Shown here: positions 18,474-27,420 of the stretch, piece by piece
Layout: every line of letters starts with the position of its first letter
Position numbering within the stretch: position 1 is the stretch's first letter
NCBI RefSeq assembly: GCF_010365865.1
Contig: NZ_CP048020.1
Location: 1,488,001-1,552,000 of the forward strand
DNA: 64,000 nucleotides
Direction of reading: 5' to 3'
From: Treponema vincentii
GTDB lineage: Bacteria; Spirochaetota; Spirochaetia; Treponematales; Treponemataceae
Notes under the pieces: generated by a model
Database searches by the model: none
The model's input: the letters and a program-made list of their open reading frames with translations, nothing else
Told to the model about the DNA's origin: nothing
Program-made: the position numbers and the translations under genes

Positions 18474-18698
18474 ATGGAAAAGTTAAGCGCATTAAAAGAA
18501 AAGACAAAAGCGAAAGTTATCGAAATACTCGGAGACACGCATTTTCAAAGCAGAATAATATCCATCGGTATAACGGTTGGAAGCGAAATCGAAGTAATTC
18601 AGAATTATAAAAAACAGCCGGTGCTTATGTATTGCAGAAACACCGCGATTGCAGTCAATAAAAAAGAGGCTGATAAGATTATGATGGAGATATTATAG
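18474..18698 (+). CDS. feoA: Ferrous iron transport protein A (FeoA)
   Basis: This SH3-like protein of 74 aa has ATG 18474 favoured by GGGAG 8 nt upstream; a TTG at 18459 would add five residues. Typical features are AKVIEILGDTHFQSRIISIGITVGSEIEVI and a C-terminal VNKKEADKIMMEI. FeoA is a small cytoplasmic partner thought to regulate FeoB. It is separated from feoB by 2 nt. Confidence 0.88.
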   Translation: MEKLSALKEKTKAKVIEILGDTHFQSRIISIGITVGSEIEVIQNYKKQPVLMYCRNTAIAVNKKEADKIMMEIL

Positions 18699-18700
18699 CT

Positions 18701-20719
18701 ATGAAAAAAATAACCATTGCGCTGCTTGGTCAACCGAATTCGGGGAAATCAACATTATTTAACGGACTTACAGGTGCAAATCAGCATGTCGGCAACTGGC
18801 CGGGAAAAACCGTAGAGAAAAAGGAAGGAGACTTTTCGCATAAGGGTACCGACTATACAATCGTCGATTTACCCGGCTCTTACGGCTTGTCGGCACACTC
18901 CGAAGAAGAAGTCATTACACGAGAATACATAGCGAATGGAAAGGCCGACCTTGTTGCGATTATGGCGGATGCATCGCAGTTAAACCGGAGTCTTTTTATG
19001 CTATCCGATTATGCCGGTATACAAGTTCCCGTTGTCCTTATTATGAATATGATGGATATTGCGCATCAGCAAGGTAAGATGGTGGATATTGACGGATTGC
19101 AGAAAGCGCTGAATATACCGGTTATCCCGATTATCGCAGCAGACAAAAAAGAATACGCTTCCCTGTATGACTTTTTAGAACACCGGAACGGAGCGCTTTT
19201 AAAAGATGAAGTGCTGAAAACATTATACGAAGATACGATTGGCGAAAAATATCGTACGTTGGAAACGTATATTCCGAAAGACGGCATCGGCGTTTTTTCA
19301 CAAACGTGGATTATAAGTAAACTTGTTGAAAAAGATCAAAAAGCGATTGAATTGGTACAAACAGCGGTCGATGCAACGCAATTTAAAAATATCGAAAGCA
19401 TATTACAGGACATAAAAGACGGCAATTTATATACCGGACAATGTAAATTTAATTGGGTAGATTCGCTCATTAAAAAATACGTTACGGAAAATCGGCATAC
19501 TTTTACCAGAAGCACATTCGATAGGCTCGCGACAAGTAAAACATGGGGTAAACCGATTGCTGTCGGCATTATCATTGCGGGATTAATTGTTTCGATGCTA
19601 ATCGGTTTTCCGTTAATGGGAATATTTTGGGTTGCTATTCCGCCGCTTTCCGGTTTACTGGCGAAAGGGCTTATGCTCCTTGGCGCTGCAAATTGGATAA
19701 TCTCGCTTGTGTGCGGCGCAGTTATGACTGCCGTTACGTTTGCGTTTATGATGGTCAGCTATGTATTCGGCGTCAGTTTAGTGTTCGGATTTATGGAAGA
19801 TGTCGGCTATATGGCACGGGTTTCCTATGTGTTTGATAACACGATGTCTAAATTGGGATTGCAGGGAAAAGCGATTATGCCTTTCTTGGTGAGCTTCGGC
19901 TGCAATATCGGAGGCGTTACCGGATCGAGGATTATCGACTCATGGGGGCAGCGGGTTATGACGATAGCGCTTTCGTGGGTGGTGCCGTGCGGGGCGACAT
20001 GGGGCGTTGTGGGTGTCGTCAGCGGAGCCTTCTTCGGTAAGCAAGCGGTTTTTGTTGTTTTGAGCTTATTTGCCGTTGCATTTTTACACCTCTTAGTTAC
20101 ATACCGGATTTTCAGAAAATCGCTTTATAAAGGTGATGAAAATCTTGGCATGATTATGGAGCTGCCCCCTTATCATAAACCGCATTGGAAAAATCTCTTT
20201 GCTTCCGTTTTGAATAAAATGGGCAATGTGTTTAAAAGAGCGTTGAGTGTTATCGTACTTATTTCCGTGGTATTTTGGGCGCTTGCGTACACGCCGGACG
20301 GAAACATAACAAACAGCATCATTTATAAAATCGGTATGTTTATAGAACCCGTCACAAAAATCTTCGGATTACCGTGGCAGCTTTTTATGGCATTTGTTGC
20401 CTCGGCGATGGGGAAAGAATCCGCGCTGGGAGTGCTGGCATCCCTGTTTACGTCATCCGGTATCTGGAATGCCGTTGCAACGCGGGGTACCGTTGATACG
20501 GCGGTTTTGAGCAACACGATGCTCGCGGCTATTTCAAAACCCGAAGCACTTGCATTCCTCTTTGCGTTTTTCTTTAATATGCCGTGCTTGATGGCGCTTG
20601 CCGCTACCGCACAGGAAACGCACTCTAAAAAATGGACGATAACCATTGCGGTGTATTATATTTTTTCCGCACTTGTAATTGCCGCTATCGCGTATCACAT
20701 CGGGATGCTTATCTTTTAG
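18701..20719 (+). CDS. feoB: Ferrous iron transporter FeoB
   Basis: This 672-aa protein has an N-terminal small GTPase domain with G1 GQPNSGKST (10-18), G3 DLPG and G4 NMMD, then a GDI-like spacer. The membrane domain carries two nucleoside-recognition/Gate motifs (GFMEDVGYMARVSYVFD; ALAYTPDGN) and the core GCNIGGVTGSRI. It imports Fe(II) across the inner membrane. The length is at the short end of the family, common in anaerobes. Downstream is a FeoC-like gene after a small hairpin. Confidence 0.95.
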   Translation: MKKITIALLGQPNSGKSTLFNGLTGANQHVGNWPGKTVEKKEGDFSHKGTDYTIVDLPGSYGLSAHSEEEVITREYIANGKADLVAIMADASQLNRSLFMLSDYAGIQVPVVLIMNMMDIAHQQGKMVDIDGLQKALNIPVIPIIAADKKEYASLYDFLEHRNGALLKDEVLKTLYEDTIGEKYRTLETYIPKDGIGVFSQTWIISKLVEKDQKAIELVQTAVDATQFKNIESILQDIKDGNLYTGQCKFNWVDSLIKKYVTENRHTFTRSTFDRLATSKTWGKPIAVGIIIAGLIVSMLIGFPLMGIFWVAIPPLSGLLAKGLMLLGAANWIISLVCGAVMTAVTFAFMMVSYVFGVSLVFGFMEDVGYMARVSYVFDNTMSKLGLQGKAIMPFLVSFGCNIGGVTGSRIIDSWGQRVMTIALSWVVPCGATWGVVGVVSGAFFGKQAVFVVLSLFAVAFLHLLVTYRIFRKSLYKGDENLGMIMELPPYHKPHWKNLFASVLNKMGNVFKRALSVIVLISVVFWALAYTPDGNITNSIIYKIGMFIEPVTKIFGLPWQLFMAFVASAMGKESALGVLASLFTSSGIWNAVATRGTVDTAVLSNTMLAAISKPEALAFLFAFFFNMPCLMALAATAQETHSKKWTITIAVYYIFSALVIAAIAYHIGMLIF

Positions 20720-20726
20720 AAAATAG

Positions 20727-20757
20727 CCCTGTTCCGAAACGGAAGTTTTCGAACGGG
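20727..20757. repeat. GGAA-capped hairpin between feoB and the FeoC-like gene
   Basis: The sequence CCTGTTCCGAAAC-GGAA-GTTTTCGAACGGG folds into a stem with one or two mismatches. The apex AAAC-GGAA-GTTT is the same as in hairpins at 6699-6732 and 6864-6909. It may attenuate read-through from feoB. Confidence 0.55.
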
Positions 20758-20772
20758 TTTAGCGGTCGTAAC

Positions 20773-20988
20773 ATGCTCATACGCTTATTGGAATTGTTAA
20801 AATCGGGAAAAACATATACGATTCAGGAACTCGCCGAGCTTGCGGATATGGATGCCGCAAGCGTCAAGGCGGAAATAGAATATCTTGAACACACCGGTTA
20901 TATTAAACCCGGAGCTATTCAAAAAGAAGAAACAAAAAAACACAACGCTTGCCATCATCACTGCAAAGGATGTAATGGGTGCGGCTGA
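20773..20988 (+). CDS. FeoC-like winged-helix protein with Cys/His tail
   Basis: This 71-aa protein starts at ATG 20773; a longer frame from 20632 overlaps feoB and is a shadow. Residues 1-50 form a winged-helix domain (KTYTIQELAELADMDAAS... EIEYLEHTGYI) as in FeoC. The C terminus carries C60-x3-C64-x2-C67-x2-C70 next to three His, a plausible iron-sulfur or metal site. FeoC proteins modulate FeoB stability or transcription. The position after feoAB supports the assignment. No good ribosome site is visible before the start. Confidence 0.7.
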   Translation: MLIRLLELLKSGKTYTIQELAELADMDAASVKAEIEYLEHTGYIKPGAIQKEETKKHNACHHHCKGCNGCG

Positions 20989-21084
20989 TAGCACAGCCTG
21001 TTATGAACCAAGAAAATTGAAATTTTGCTCCAAAGCTCTGCAGCGGAATTTGCGCTTTTTACCGTTTTGCATTATACTTGCCGC

Positions 21085-22302
21085 ATGAGAGAATTTATGA
21101 GTCGCGCATTGCAAAAACTGCCGCGTATGAACGATTCGCAACTGCGCTCTTTTATTCAATTGATTGCCGATGACTACGCACTGTTTGATGCGATGATGGA
21201 TTCGCTTACAAGCGGCGTCATCATTCTGGATTCCGATCATACCATTATAAAAACTAACCGTGCAGCTTTGCGTATTCTCGGTATCCCGCTTTCTGAAAGC
21301 CCCGAACGGCCGCTGTGGGCGTCTATTCCCGACACCAAGCTGGCGGATTTTATCCATACGGTGATAAAAAATGAAGAGACATGTACCGCAGAGGAATTTG
21401 TCATTGTTGCCGATGAGGGAAATCACTACATTGAGCTTTCGGTACTGCCGCTTGTAAAAGAAAAAAGGGTGCGCGGTACGATTATCACCGTTGAAGATAT
21501 TACGCAGCGAAAGCGAGAAGAAATCAACAACCGACGGCTTGAAAACCTCGCAAGCCTTACCAATCTTGCAGCCGCGGTTGCGCACGAAATAAAAAATCCG
21601 CTTGCGGCCATCAGTATCCACGTCCAACTGCTGCGGAAGAACTTTAAAGCATGCAATTTGGAAATTAACGCAAAGGCGCAAAAGCACCTCGATGTAGTAG
21701 AAGAAGAAATTGAGCGATTAAATAAGATTGTGGTGGACTTTCTCTTTGCCGTTCGACCGCTCCAGTGTGAATTTGCACCGGTCGATGTAAACGAACTTAT
21801 TAAAAATCTTTTTGCTACCTTTCAGGAAGAATTTTCCGCAGCCGGCATCTCTTTTGTCCCTCAGCTCGACGGCGAACTGCCGATTATTCAAGCGGACGAA
21901 CGCTTTTTACGCCAAGCACTGATGAACATTCTAACCAATGCAAAAGCGGCGATGATGCCTGCGGGCGGAGAACTCGGCATTACGACACGGTATGACGAAG
22001 AAAACGTATATATCGCTATTACCGATACGGGAAAAGGCATTCCGCCCGACATACTGCATAAGATTTTTGAGCCATATTTTACAACAAAGCCGGACGGAAG
22101 CGGGCTCGGCCTTACCATGACGTATAAGGTGATTAAAGAGCACGGCGGTGATATTCAGGTTCATTCGGAGATCGGCAAGGGAACCCGTTTTACGCTAATC
22201 TTGCCTATTACTCACAGTGAGAGACCGCTTCTATTGGAAGCACATACTGCATACGATAATAGTACAAAACCTCAATTTGAGAGCATAAAAGATGAAATTT
22301 AA
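21085..22302 (+). CDS. PAS sensor histidine kinase (AtoS/NtrB type)
   Basis: This protein of about 405 aa has a PAS domain (about residues 30-150, with SGVIILDSDHTIIKTN), a HisKA dimerisation domain with the phospho-accepting His in AAVAHEIKNPLAAI, and a HATPase_c domain with N box (LMNILTNAKAAM), DTGKGIPPD, F box and GSGLGLTMTYK. No membrane helix is seen, so it is likely cytosolic. It overlaps the response-regulator gene by 11 nt. The start is uncertain: ATG 21085 is used, ATG 21097 (after GAGAG) and an upstream in-frame codon at 21025 are alternatives. Confidence 0.9.
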   Translation: MREFMSRALQKLPRMNDSQLRSFIQLIADDYALFDAMMDSLTSGVIILDSDHTIIKTNRAALRILGIPLSESPERPLWASIPDTKLADFIHTVIKNEETCTAEEFVIVADEGNHYIELSVLPLVKEKRVRGTIITVEDITQRKREEINNRRLENLASLTNLAAAVAHEIKNPLAAISIHVQLLRKNFKACNLEINAKAQKHLDVVEEEIERLNKIVVDFLFAVRPLQCEFAPVDVNELIKNLFATFQEEFSAAGISFVPQLDGELPIIQADERFLRQALMNILTNAKAAMMPAGGELGITTRYDEENVYIAITDTGKGIPPDILHKIFEPYFTTKPDGSGLGLTMTYKVIKEHGGDIQVHSEIGKGTRFTLILPITHSERPLLLEAHTAYDNSTKPQFESIKDEI

Positions 22303-23669
22303 GATTTTAGTTATCGACGACGAAAAGAATATCCGCGAAGGGCTCCAGATGGCGCTCGAGGACGAAGGTTACGAGGTACTGACTGCGGAAGACGGGGCAG
22401 ACGGACTGCATAAAGCGCTGTCGGAGATGGTAGACCTTGTCATCACCGATCTGCGAATGCCGGGCATCGGTGGGCAAGAAATTCTCCGCAGGGTAACTTC
22501 GGAAACGCCGGGCGTACCGGTTATCGTGTTGACCGGCCACGGTACCGTCGAAACCGCCGTCGAAGCGATGCGCATGGGCGCGTATGATTTTTTAACCAAG
22601 CCGCTCGACCTTGACCGGCTTTCCCTGTTGGTTAAACGCGCCCTCCAGAACCGCGAGCTGGTGCTGCAGCACCGCGAACTTGTCGAACAAATGCAGTCGG
22701 ATAAAACATTCGAGCACATCATCGGGAAAAGCGCGGCGATGGAGCATGTCTTTGAGATGATCAGAAAGGTTGCTCCCTCACGGGCATCCGTGCTTATCAC
22801 CGGCGAAAGCGGTGTGGGGAAAGAGCTTATTGCAAGCGCAATCCACAACCTTTCCCCGCGAAAAAACAACAGCTATATCAAGGTGCACTGCGCCGCGCTT
22901 GCGGAAAGCTTACTGGAAAGCGAACTGTTCGGGCACGAAAAGGGTGCATATACCGGCGCGGTCAGTCAAAAACGGGGACGATTTGAACTTGCCGACGGCG
23001 GCACGATCTTTTTGGACGAAATCGGAGAAATCAATCAGAGTTTGCAGATAAAAATACTGCGCGTACTGCAGGAAAAGCAGTTCGAGCGGGTGGGCGGCGA
23101 AAAGTCAATCACGGTAGATACTCGTCTTATTACGGCAACCAACCGCGATCTTGAAAAGGAAGTCGCCGCCGGTACATTCCGCAGCGATCTGTATTACCGC
23201 CTGAATGTGGTACATATCCACGTGCCGCCGCTTCGGGAACGGAAAGAGGATATCCCGCTGCTAATTGCCGCCTTTATCAAAGAATTTACGGAAGAAAACG
23301 CAAAACAGATTACCACCATCGAACCGAAAGCCCGCGCAGCGCTCTATGCCTACGATTGGCCCGGCAATATCCGGCAGCTGAGGAACTGTCTGGAAAGCGC
23401 AGTCGTGATGAGCTCGGACGATACCATCCGCCTGTCCGATTTACCCGAACCGGTACGTGAAGCGGAACAAAATTCTTCCATCCGCATCCAAATCGGCACT
23501 CCCCCTCGCCGAAGCGGAACGGCACATCATCATGGAAACGCTCGCCGCCTATAATGGAAATAAGTCGAAAACCGCCGATATACTCGGCATCGGACGCAAA
23601 ACCTTGCATAGAAAACTCGATGAATTTGCGGCACATGCTACTGATGCCACCGATTCTAGTGCGGAGTAA
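22292..23669 (+). CDS. NtrC/AtoC-type sigma-54 response regulator, frameshifted before the Fis domain
   Basis: The protein has an N-terminal receiver (VIDDEKN, phospho-Asp in VITDLRMPG, TGHG, KPLDLDRL), a central sigma-54 AAA+ domain with GESGVGKE, GAYTGA and GTIFLDEIGE, and a Fis-type helix-turn-helix (NKSKTADILGIGRKTLHRKL). The first frame runs 22292-23554 and loses the Fis domain. The frame from about 23502 to the stop at 23669 encodes it. Removing one C from the CCCCC run at 23501-23505 gives a continuous protein of about 458 aa (...GTPLAEAER...), the normal length. Without the repair the protein would lack DNA binding. It is the partner of the kinase just upstream. Confidence 0.85.
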
Positions 23670-23719
23670 AACGGGTCGCACGGGGGTAAACCAACAGGCA
23701 GTATTAAAAAAAAGCTTTG

Positions 23720-26569
23720 TTACAGATTTACGCCGATGACAAATCGGAAAACTCCCGGCCGTAAAAACGTTCGAACCGGATGCATATACTCTCCACCAAT
23801 CTCCACCGATCTGTTTAATGCCACAAGGCAGTTTACATAGAGGGTGTCCAAATAGAGGTAGCCGCCGGTATGCGCTTTTGAAGCGAAATTCCCTGTCAGT
23901 ATCCATGCATAGCCGGTATGAAAGGATATACGGTTTATAAACAGCGGTAAGAAAGAGCTGCCGTTTTGCACGTCATAGCTAAAAAATGTAAGATCGCATA
24001 CACCGGATATTCCTCCCGATACTTTGCCTGTTCCAAGCGAAGCAAATTTTTTCCGCATTGCATCAGTATTATATGCCGCAAAAGAGGGAAAATAATTAGT
24101 TTCCGTAACAGGGTAATGAGCGGCAATATGCGAATATGTTCCGTTTAAAGGATTAAACTGTGCATTGAATCCAAGATAACCGCTCAAAGTAAAGCGAAGC
24201 GGTACTACAGGAATATAGCCGTCAAACGATGCCTGAAAAACGGCAGCATTGGCTTTTTGTTCAACGCAGTATGCATGAGCAAGAGAGCTTGATATGGAGA
24301 CACCTTGAAGATCCTTTGCAAAGAAAGGAGACCGTATTATGCGGGAACTGCGGACATTTCGGTAATAAAGCTGCCCTTCATGTGCAAGTACCGTATACTT
24401 GTATGGAAACGGATAGAAGGTTTTACCGGTATCGGATAAAGGCGCTATCCATGCTGCCGTTGCCAGATAAGAGAGTTTAAACATTTCCCATGAATAGGAA
24501 AGCGGAATAACGCTGCTTGCACCGACGCCAAATCCGGTTTTACGGTAGGTAAACGTCTTTGTATCAAGTTGATCAAAGACATTCATATTTAACGAAATAG
24601 GCCTAAAGTGATAGGCGGCATCGGCTTTTATTTGTGTAAAAAAAGGCTTTAGCAGAAATAGCAATGAAGAATTAACTTCGATTGTCTCCGTAGGATCAAG
24701 CATAGCCAGTTTTATCCCGATACCGTATCCTCCGTAACGCCGTATATCGGCAGGGATATTGGCTGTTGGCCGTACCTTTGCCCGCCACAGCCATGTGAGT
24801 GGCTGATACCGGCTCGGATTGAGAAGCTCAAGGTTAGGAAGCTTGGTCGATGCCGGTATATCCGGTTGAACAGTTATAGCTGTCGGTTGGATAGTTTTTA
24901 CCGTAAGCTCCGATTCTTGCATAGTATATAAACGGTGATAGGTACCATGCTGCCCTACGTAAATGATGGAATGATTGCCGACTTCATTCGATAGCTGCTG
25001 TTTCTCCGGCAGTAGAATGGGAAAGAACACGCCGCCGGAAATATCGGTTTGCTGTGTTTTTATGATGCCGCTTTTAGGATAATAAAGACCGAGCCGATAG
25101 AGCATATTCATCTCAGCCCAAGAGAAAGCAAGGATATACTCATTACCGCTTTTTACCGATTGTAAGTAGCGGATTGCGTAGGGGGTATCTTGTTCAGGCA
25201 ACGACGAAAGACGGCCTGTTTCGGTATCGATACGTAAAATAGTACGTTTTACCCCATTTGCTGCGATAAGGGCAACCTGCCCTTCTCCGATATAACAAGG
25301 ACTATACAATGAGGCAAAGGATTGACCGGGACCAGCCGTATATAAAACTTTCTTAACTTCCTGTGTAGTACGATCAATCAATACTGCGGAAAATGATTGA
25401 TTCTTTAGCCTTATGGAACAAAGTGTCTGATTGTCAACAAAACACGCCGCCATACTTGATGGTATCGGTTTACCGATAAATCGACGTTTTTTCATATCAA
25501 AAATACGTGAGCGCTTTTGCGAAGTTTTATTACTTGTTTCAACTGAATCCGAGACAACGAGAAGAGAGCCGTCCTCCGAAAAAGACAGTTGATTTAACGA
25601 AAAATCCGCTGTAAAAAGCTTGACGGGTGTGGAAGCTGCAATGGTATTGTCTGTATTATCGATATTTACGTGTGTAAAATATACCGCTTGACTGTCAAAA
25701 TCATAATAGGCAAAACCGTCATGGGAAGCTGCAAGAGCGCTATATCCAGACTTCTTTGTCTGAGAAGCAAAGGGAGCAGGTTCATTCAGTTTTTCCGGCA
25801 GTGGAATAGTGTTGATAAATTGATTCCATGCGGCGCTTACCCCTTTATCATAAATGGACTTGAATTTTCCCGGTATAAAAAGTCGCCAGCTCAATTTCCA
25901 CAACTTTGAATACGACTCCATCCCATACGTTTTTTGTAAATAGTCAGCGAAATAACCGCCATAGATATACGGCCACAATCCGGTCGGATACATATCCCGC
26001 GAACTTGCAGCTTCTGTCCACGTCGGAGTGATACCATCGATTTTATTCTGAATCAAATACTGTTTAATCAACGGATCATTTAAACGACCTTGTCCATGCA
26101 AACTTTCAAATGAAACAGCCGCTCCTTCTACAAAAGACATCGGTAAAATATTTAAAAGGGAAAAAGGAACGTCAAGCGTGAGAGCGTGAGTAAGTTCATG
26201 GTAAAAAACTTGTAAGAGTGTGTCGGGCAAATTACCGAGTGTCCCATCCGTAATCCCGGTATCGTAAAGGACAATGCGGCGATGCGGTGTCCGGGTAAAA
26301 TATCCATTAAGTTCTTCCGTATCGGATACAAGGTATACCGGTATACGTCCTTTGATTTTCTGTTGCAGAGCGGTACATATTTCTTCGGCATAACCGTCGG
26401 CATATTCTGTCAGCAGTGCTGCAGAAGGAGCCGATGCTTCCCTATAGATAATTTCAAAATACTTGGTTTTAACAGACTGCAGCGGTTCTGTAAAAGCCGG
26501 AGCTATGGCGACAATGAAAAAAAAGAATATTCCTAAAAGTTTTGCTTTATTATTCCTATGCTGTTTCAT
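23720..26569 (-). CDS. Exported metalloprotease with propeller-like and outer-membrane barrel-like regions
   Basis: This 949-aa protein has a signal peptide (about 1-27) followed by a gluzincin-like peptidase domain: H124-E-L-T-H128 with E148 (FVEGAAVSFES) as the probable third zinc ligand. Residues about 265-590 contain repeated short blades (DGSLLVVSDS, GQVALIAANG and similar) like a beta-propeller. From about residue 600 to the end there are alternating amphipathic strands rich in Tyr/Phe/Gly, ending VFRFVIGVNL, like an outer-membrane beta-barrel. The protein would place a protease at the periplasmic or outer face of the outer membrane. Its substrate is unknown. It follows the HAD gene with a 6-bp gap and ends the operon. 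Confidence 0.7.
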   Translation of the reverse strand: MKQHRNNKAKLLGIFFFFIVAIAPAFTEPLQSVKTKYFEIIYREASAPSAALLTEYADGYAEEICTALQQKIKGRIPVYLVSDTEELNGYFTRTPHRRIVLYDTGITDGTLGNLPDTLLQVFYHELTHALTLDVPFSLLNILPMSFVEGAAVSFESLHGQGRLNDPLIKQYLIQNKIDGITPTWTEAASSRDMYPTGLWPYIYGGYFADYLQKTYGMESYSKLWKLSWRLFIPGKFKSIYDKGVSAAWNQFINTIPLPEKLNEPAPFASQTKKSGYSALAASHDGFAYYDFDSQAVYFTHVNIDNTDNTIAASTPVKLFTADFSLNQLSFSEDGSLLVVSDSVETSNKTSQKRSRIFDMKKRRFIGKPIPSSMAACFVDNQTLCSIRLKNQSFSAVLIDRTTQEVKKVLYTAGPGQSFASLYSPCYIGEGQVALIAANGVKRTILRIDTETGRLSSLPEQDTPYAIRYLQSVKSGNEYILAFSWAEMNMLYRLGLYYPKSGIIKTQQTDISGGVFFPILLPEKQQLSNEVGNHSIIYVGQHGTYHRLYTMQESELTVKTIQPTAITVQPDIPASTKLPNLELLNPSRYQPLTWLWRAKVRPTANIPADIRRYGGYGIGIKLAMLDPTETIEVNSSLLFLLKPFFTQIKADAAYHFRPISLNMNVFDQLDTKTFTYRKTGFGVGASSVIPLSYSWEMFKLSYLATAAWIAPLSDTGKTFYPFPYKYTVLAHEGQLYYRNVRSSRIIRSPFFAKDLQGVSISSSLAHAYCVEQKANAAVFQASFDGYIPVVPLRFTLSGYLGFNAQFNPLNGTYSHIAAHYPVTETNYFPSFAAYNTDAMRKKFASLGTGKVSGGISGVCDLTFFSYDVQNGSSFLPLFINRISFHTGYAWILTGNFASKAHTGGYLYLDTLYVNCLVALNRSVEIGGEYMHPVRTFLRPGVFRFVIGVNL

Positions 26570-26575
26570 GATTAA

Positions 26576-27406
26576 TCAATCCTCAAGTTCCGAATAAAAC
26601 CGATCAATAAGCTGCTGTTCACACTCGGCATACTGTCCATTGATAAAGAGCGGTAAATAGGTATCTTTAAACTCAAACCAGCTTTCAGCTTCTTTTTCAG
26701 GAATAATCGGATAAAAGGACACGGTATTACTTTGCGCAGCCTGTAAATCGCCGGGAGCATCACCGATTTTTAATATACATCCGTCTTTATATCTGCCGGT
26801 CTGTTTCAATGAGGCAATCACTTGCTTTTTGCTGCCGTTTTCTTGCGTAAAAATACCGTCCACAAACTTGATTAAACCGGCTTGCTCCCATTCGGCAGTC
26901 ACGGCAGCATTATTGGCAGAACTGACAACAGCTATATCGGCAACGGCATAAATAGCTTCGATGCTTTCATAAACATACGGGAAAGGGATGCGGTCTTCCA
27001 GCGGTATTGCAGCAATAGTCTTATTGACATTTATCGACCATTGCTCGGCAAGTGCAAAAATAGGATGACCGACACTTTGATATGCCTGCCTGATGCCTTC
27101 ATTCGACAACTTTCCGCCCGAATTAAGGAAATGTTCATAGGCTTCCAATCCGTCAACAGGAATAAAGTGCTTATCGATATACCGGCATACCTCAAAAAAG
27201 CCTTTAAAGCGATTTATTGCACGCTTTTTGCTGAAGAGATTTATCTTATTCCAATAATGTAAAATCGGTTCCGCATGATCGCGCAAATTGAATATGTTTA
27301 CCAGCTCCGGCCCGAAAGCGCGGTAATGCTTGAGGTTCATCGTATCCATAGCACAGCCGTCGCTGTCGATACAGACTAAAAAATCCTTCTTCCGTTGGAA
27401 ATCCAT
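26576..27406 (-). CDS. HAD-superfamily hydrolase
   Basis: This 276-aa protein has HAD motif I CIDSDGCAMDTM (nucleophile D14, D16), motif II SSAN, a motif III Lys in GSKKQVIASLK and motif IV GDAPGDLQA. The helical cap region (about 25-140) is C1 type and large. It is a likely cytoplasmic phosphatase; the substrate cannot be inferred. It is positioned between the SPOR-protein gene (14 bp upstream) and the metalloprotease gene. Confidence 0.8.
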   Translation of the reverse strand: MDFQRKKDFLVCIDSDGCAMDTMNLKHYRAFGPELVNIFNLRDHAEPILHYWNKINLFSKKRAINRFKGFFEVCRYIDKHFIPVDGLEAYEHFLNSGGKLSNEGIRQAYQSVGHPIFALAEQWSINVNKTIAAIPLEDRIPFPYVYESIEAIYAVADIAVVSSANNAAVTAEWEQAGLIKFVDGIFTQENGSKKQVIASLKQTGRYKDGCILKIGDAPGDLQAAQSNTVSFYPIIPEKEAESWFEFKDTYLPLFINGQYAECEQQLIDRFYSELED

Positions 27407-27420
27407 CGCGGCCTCTCTCT

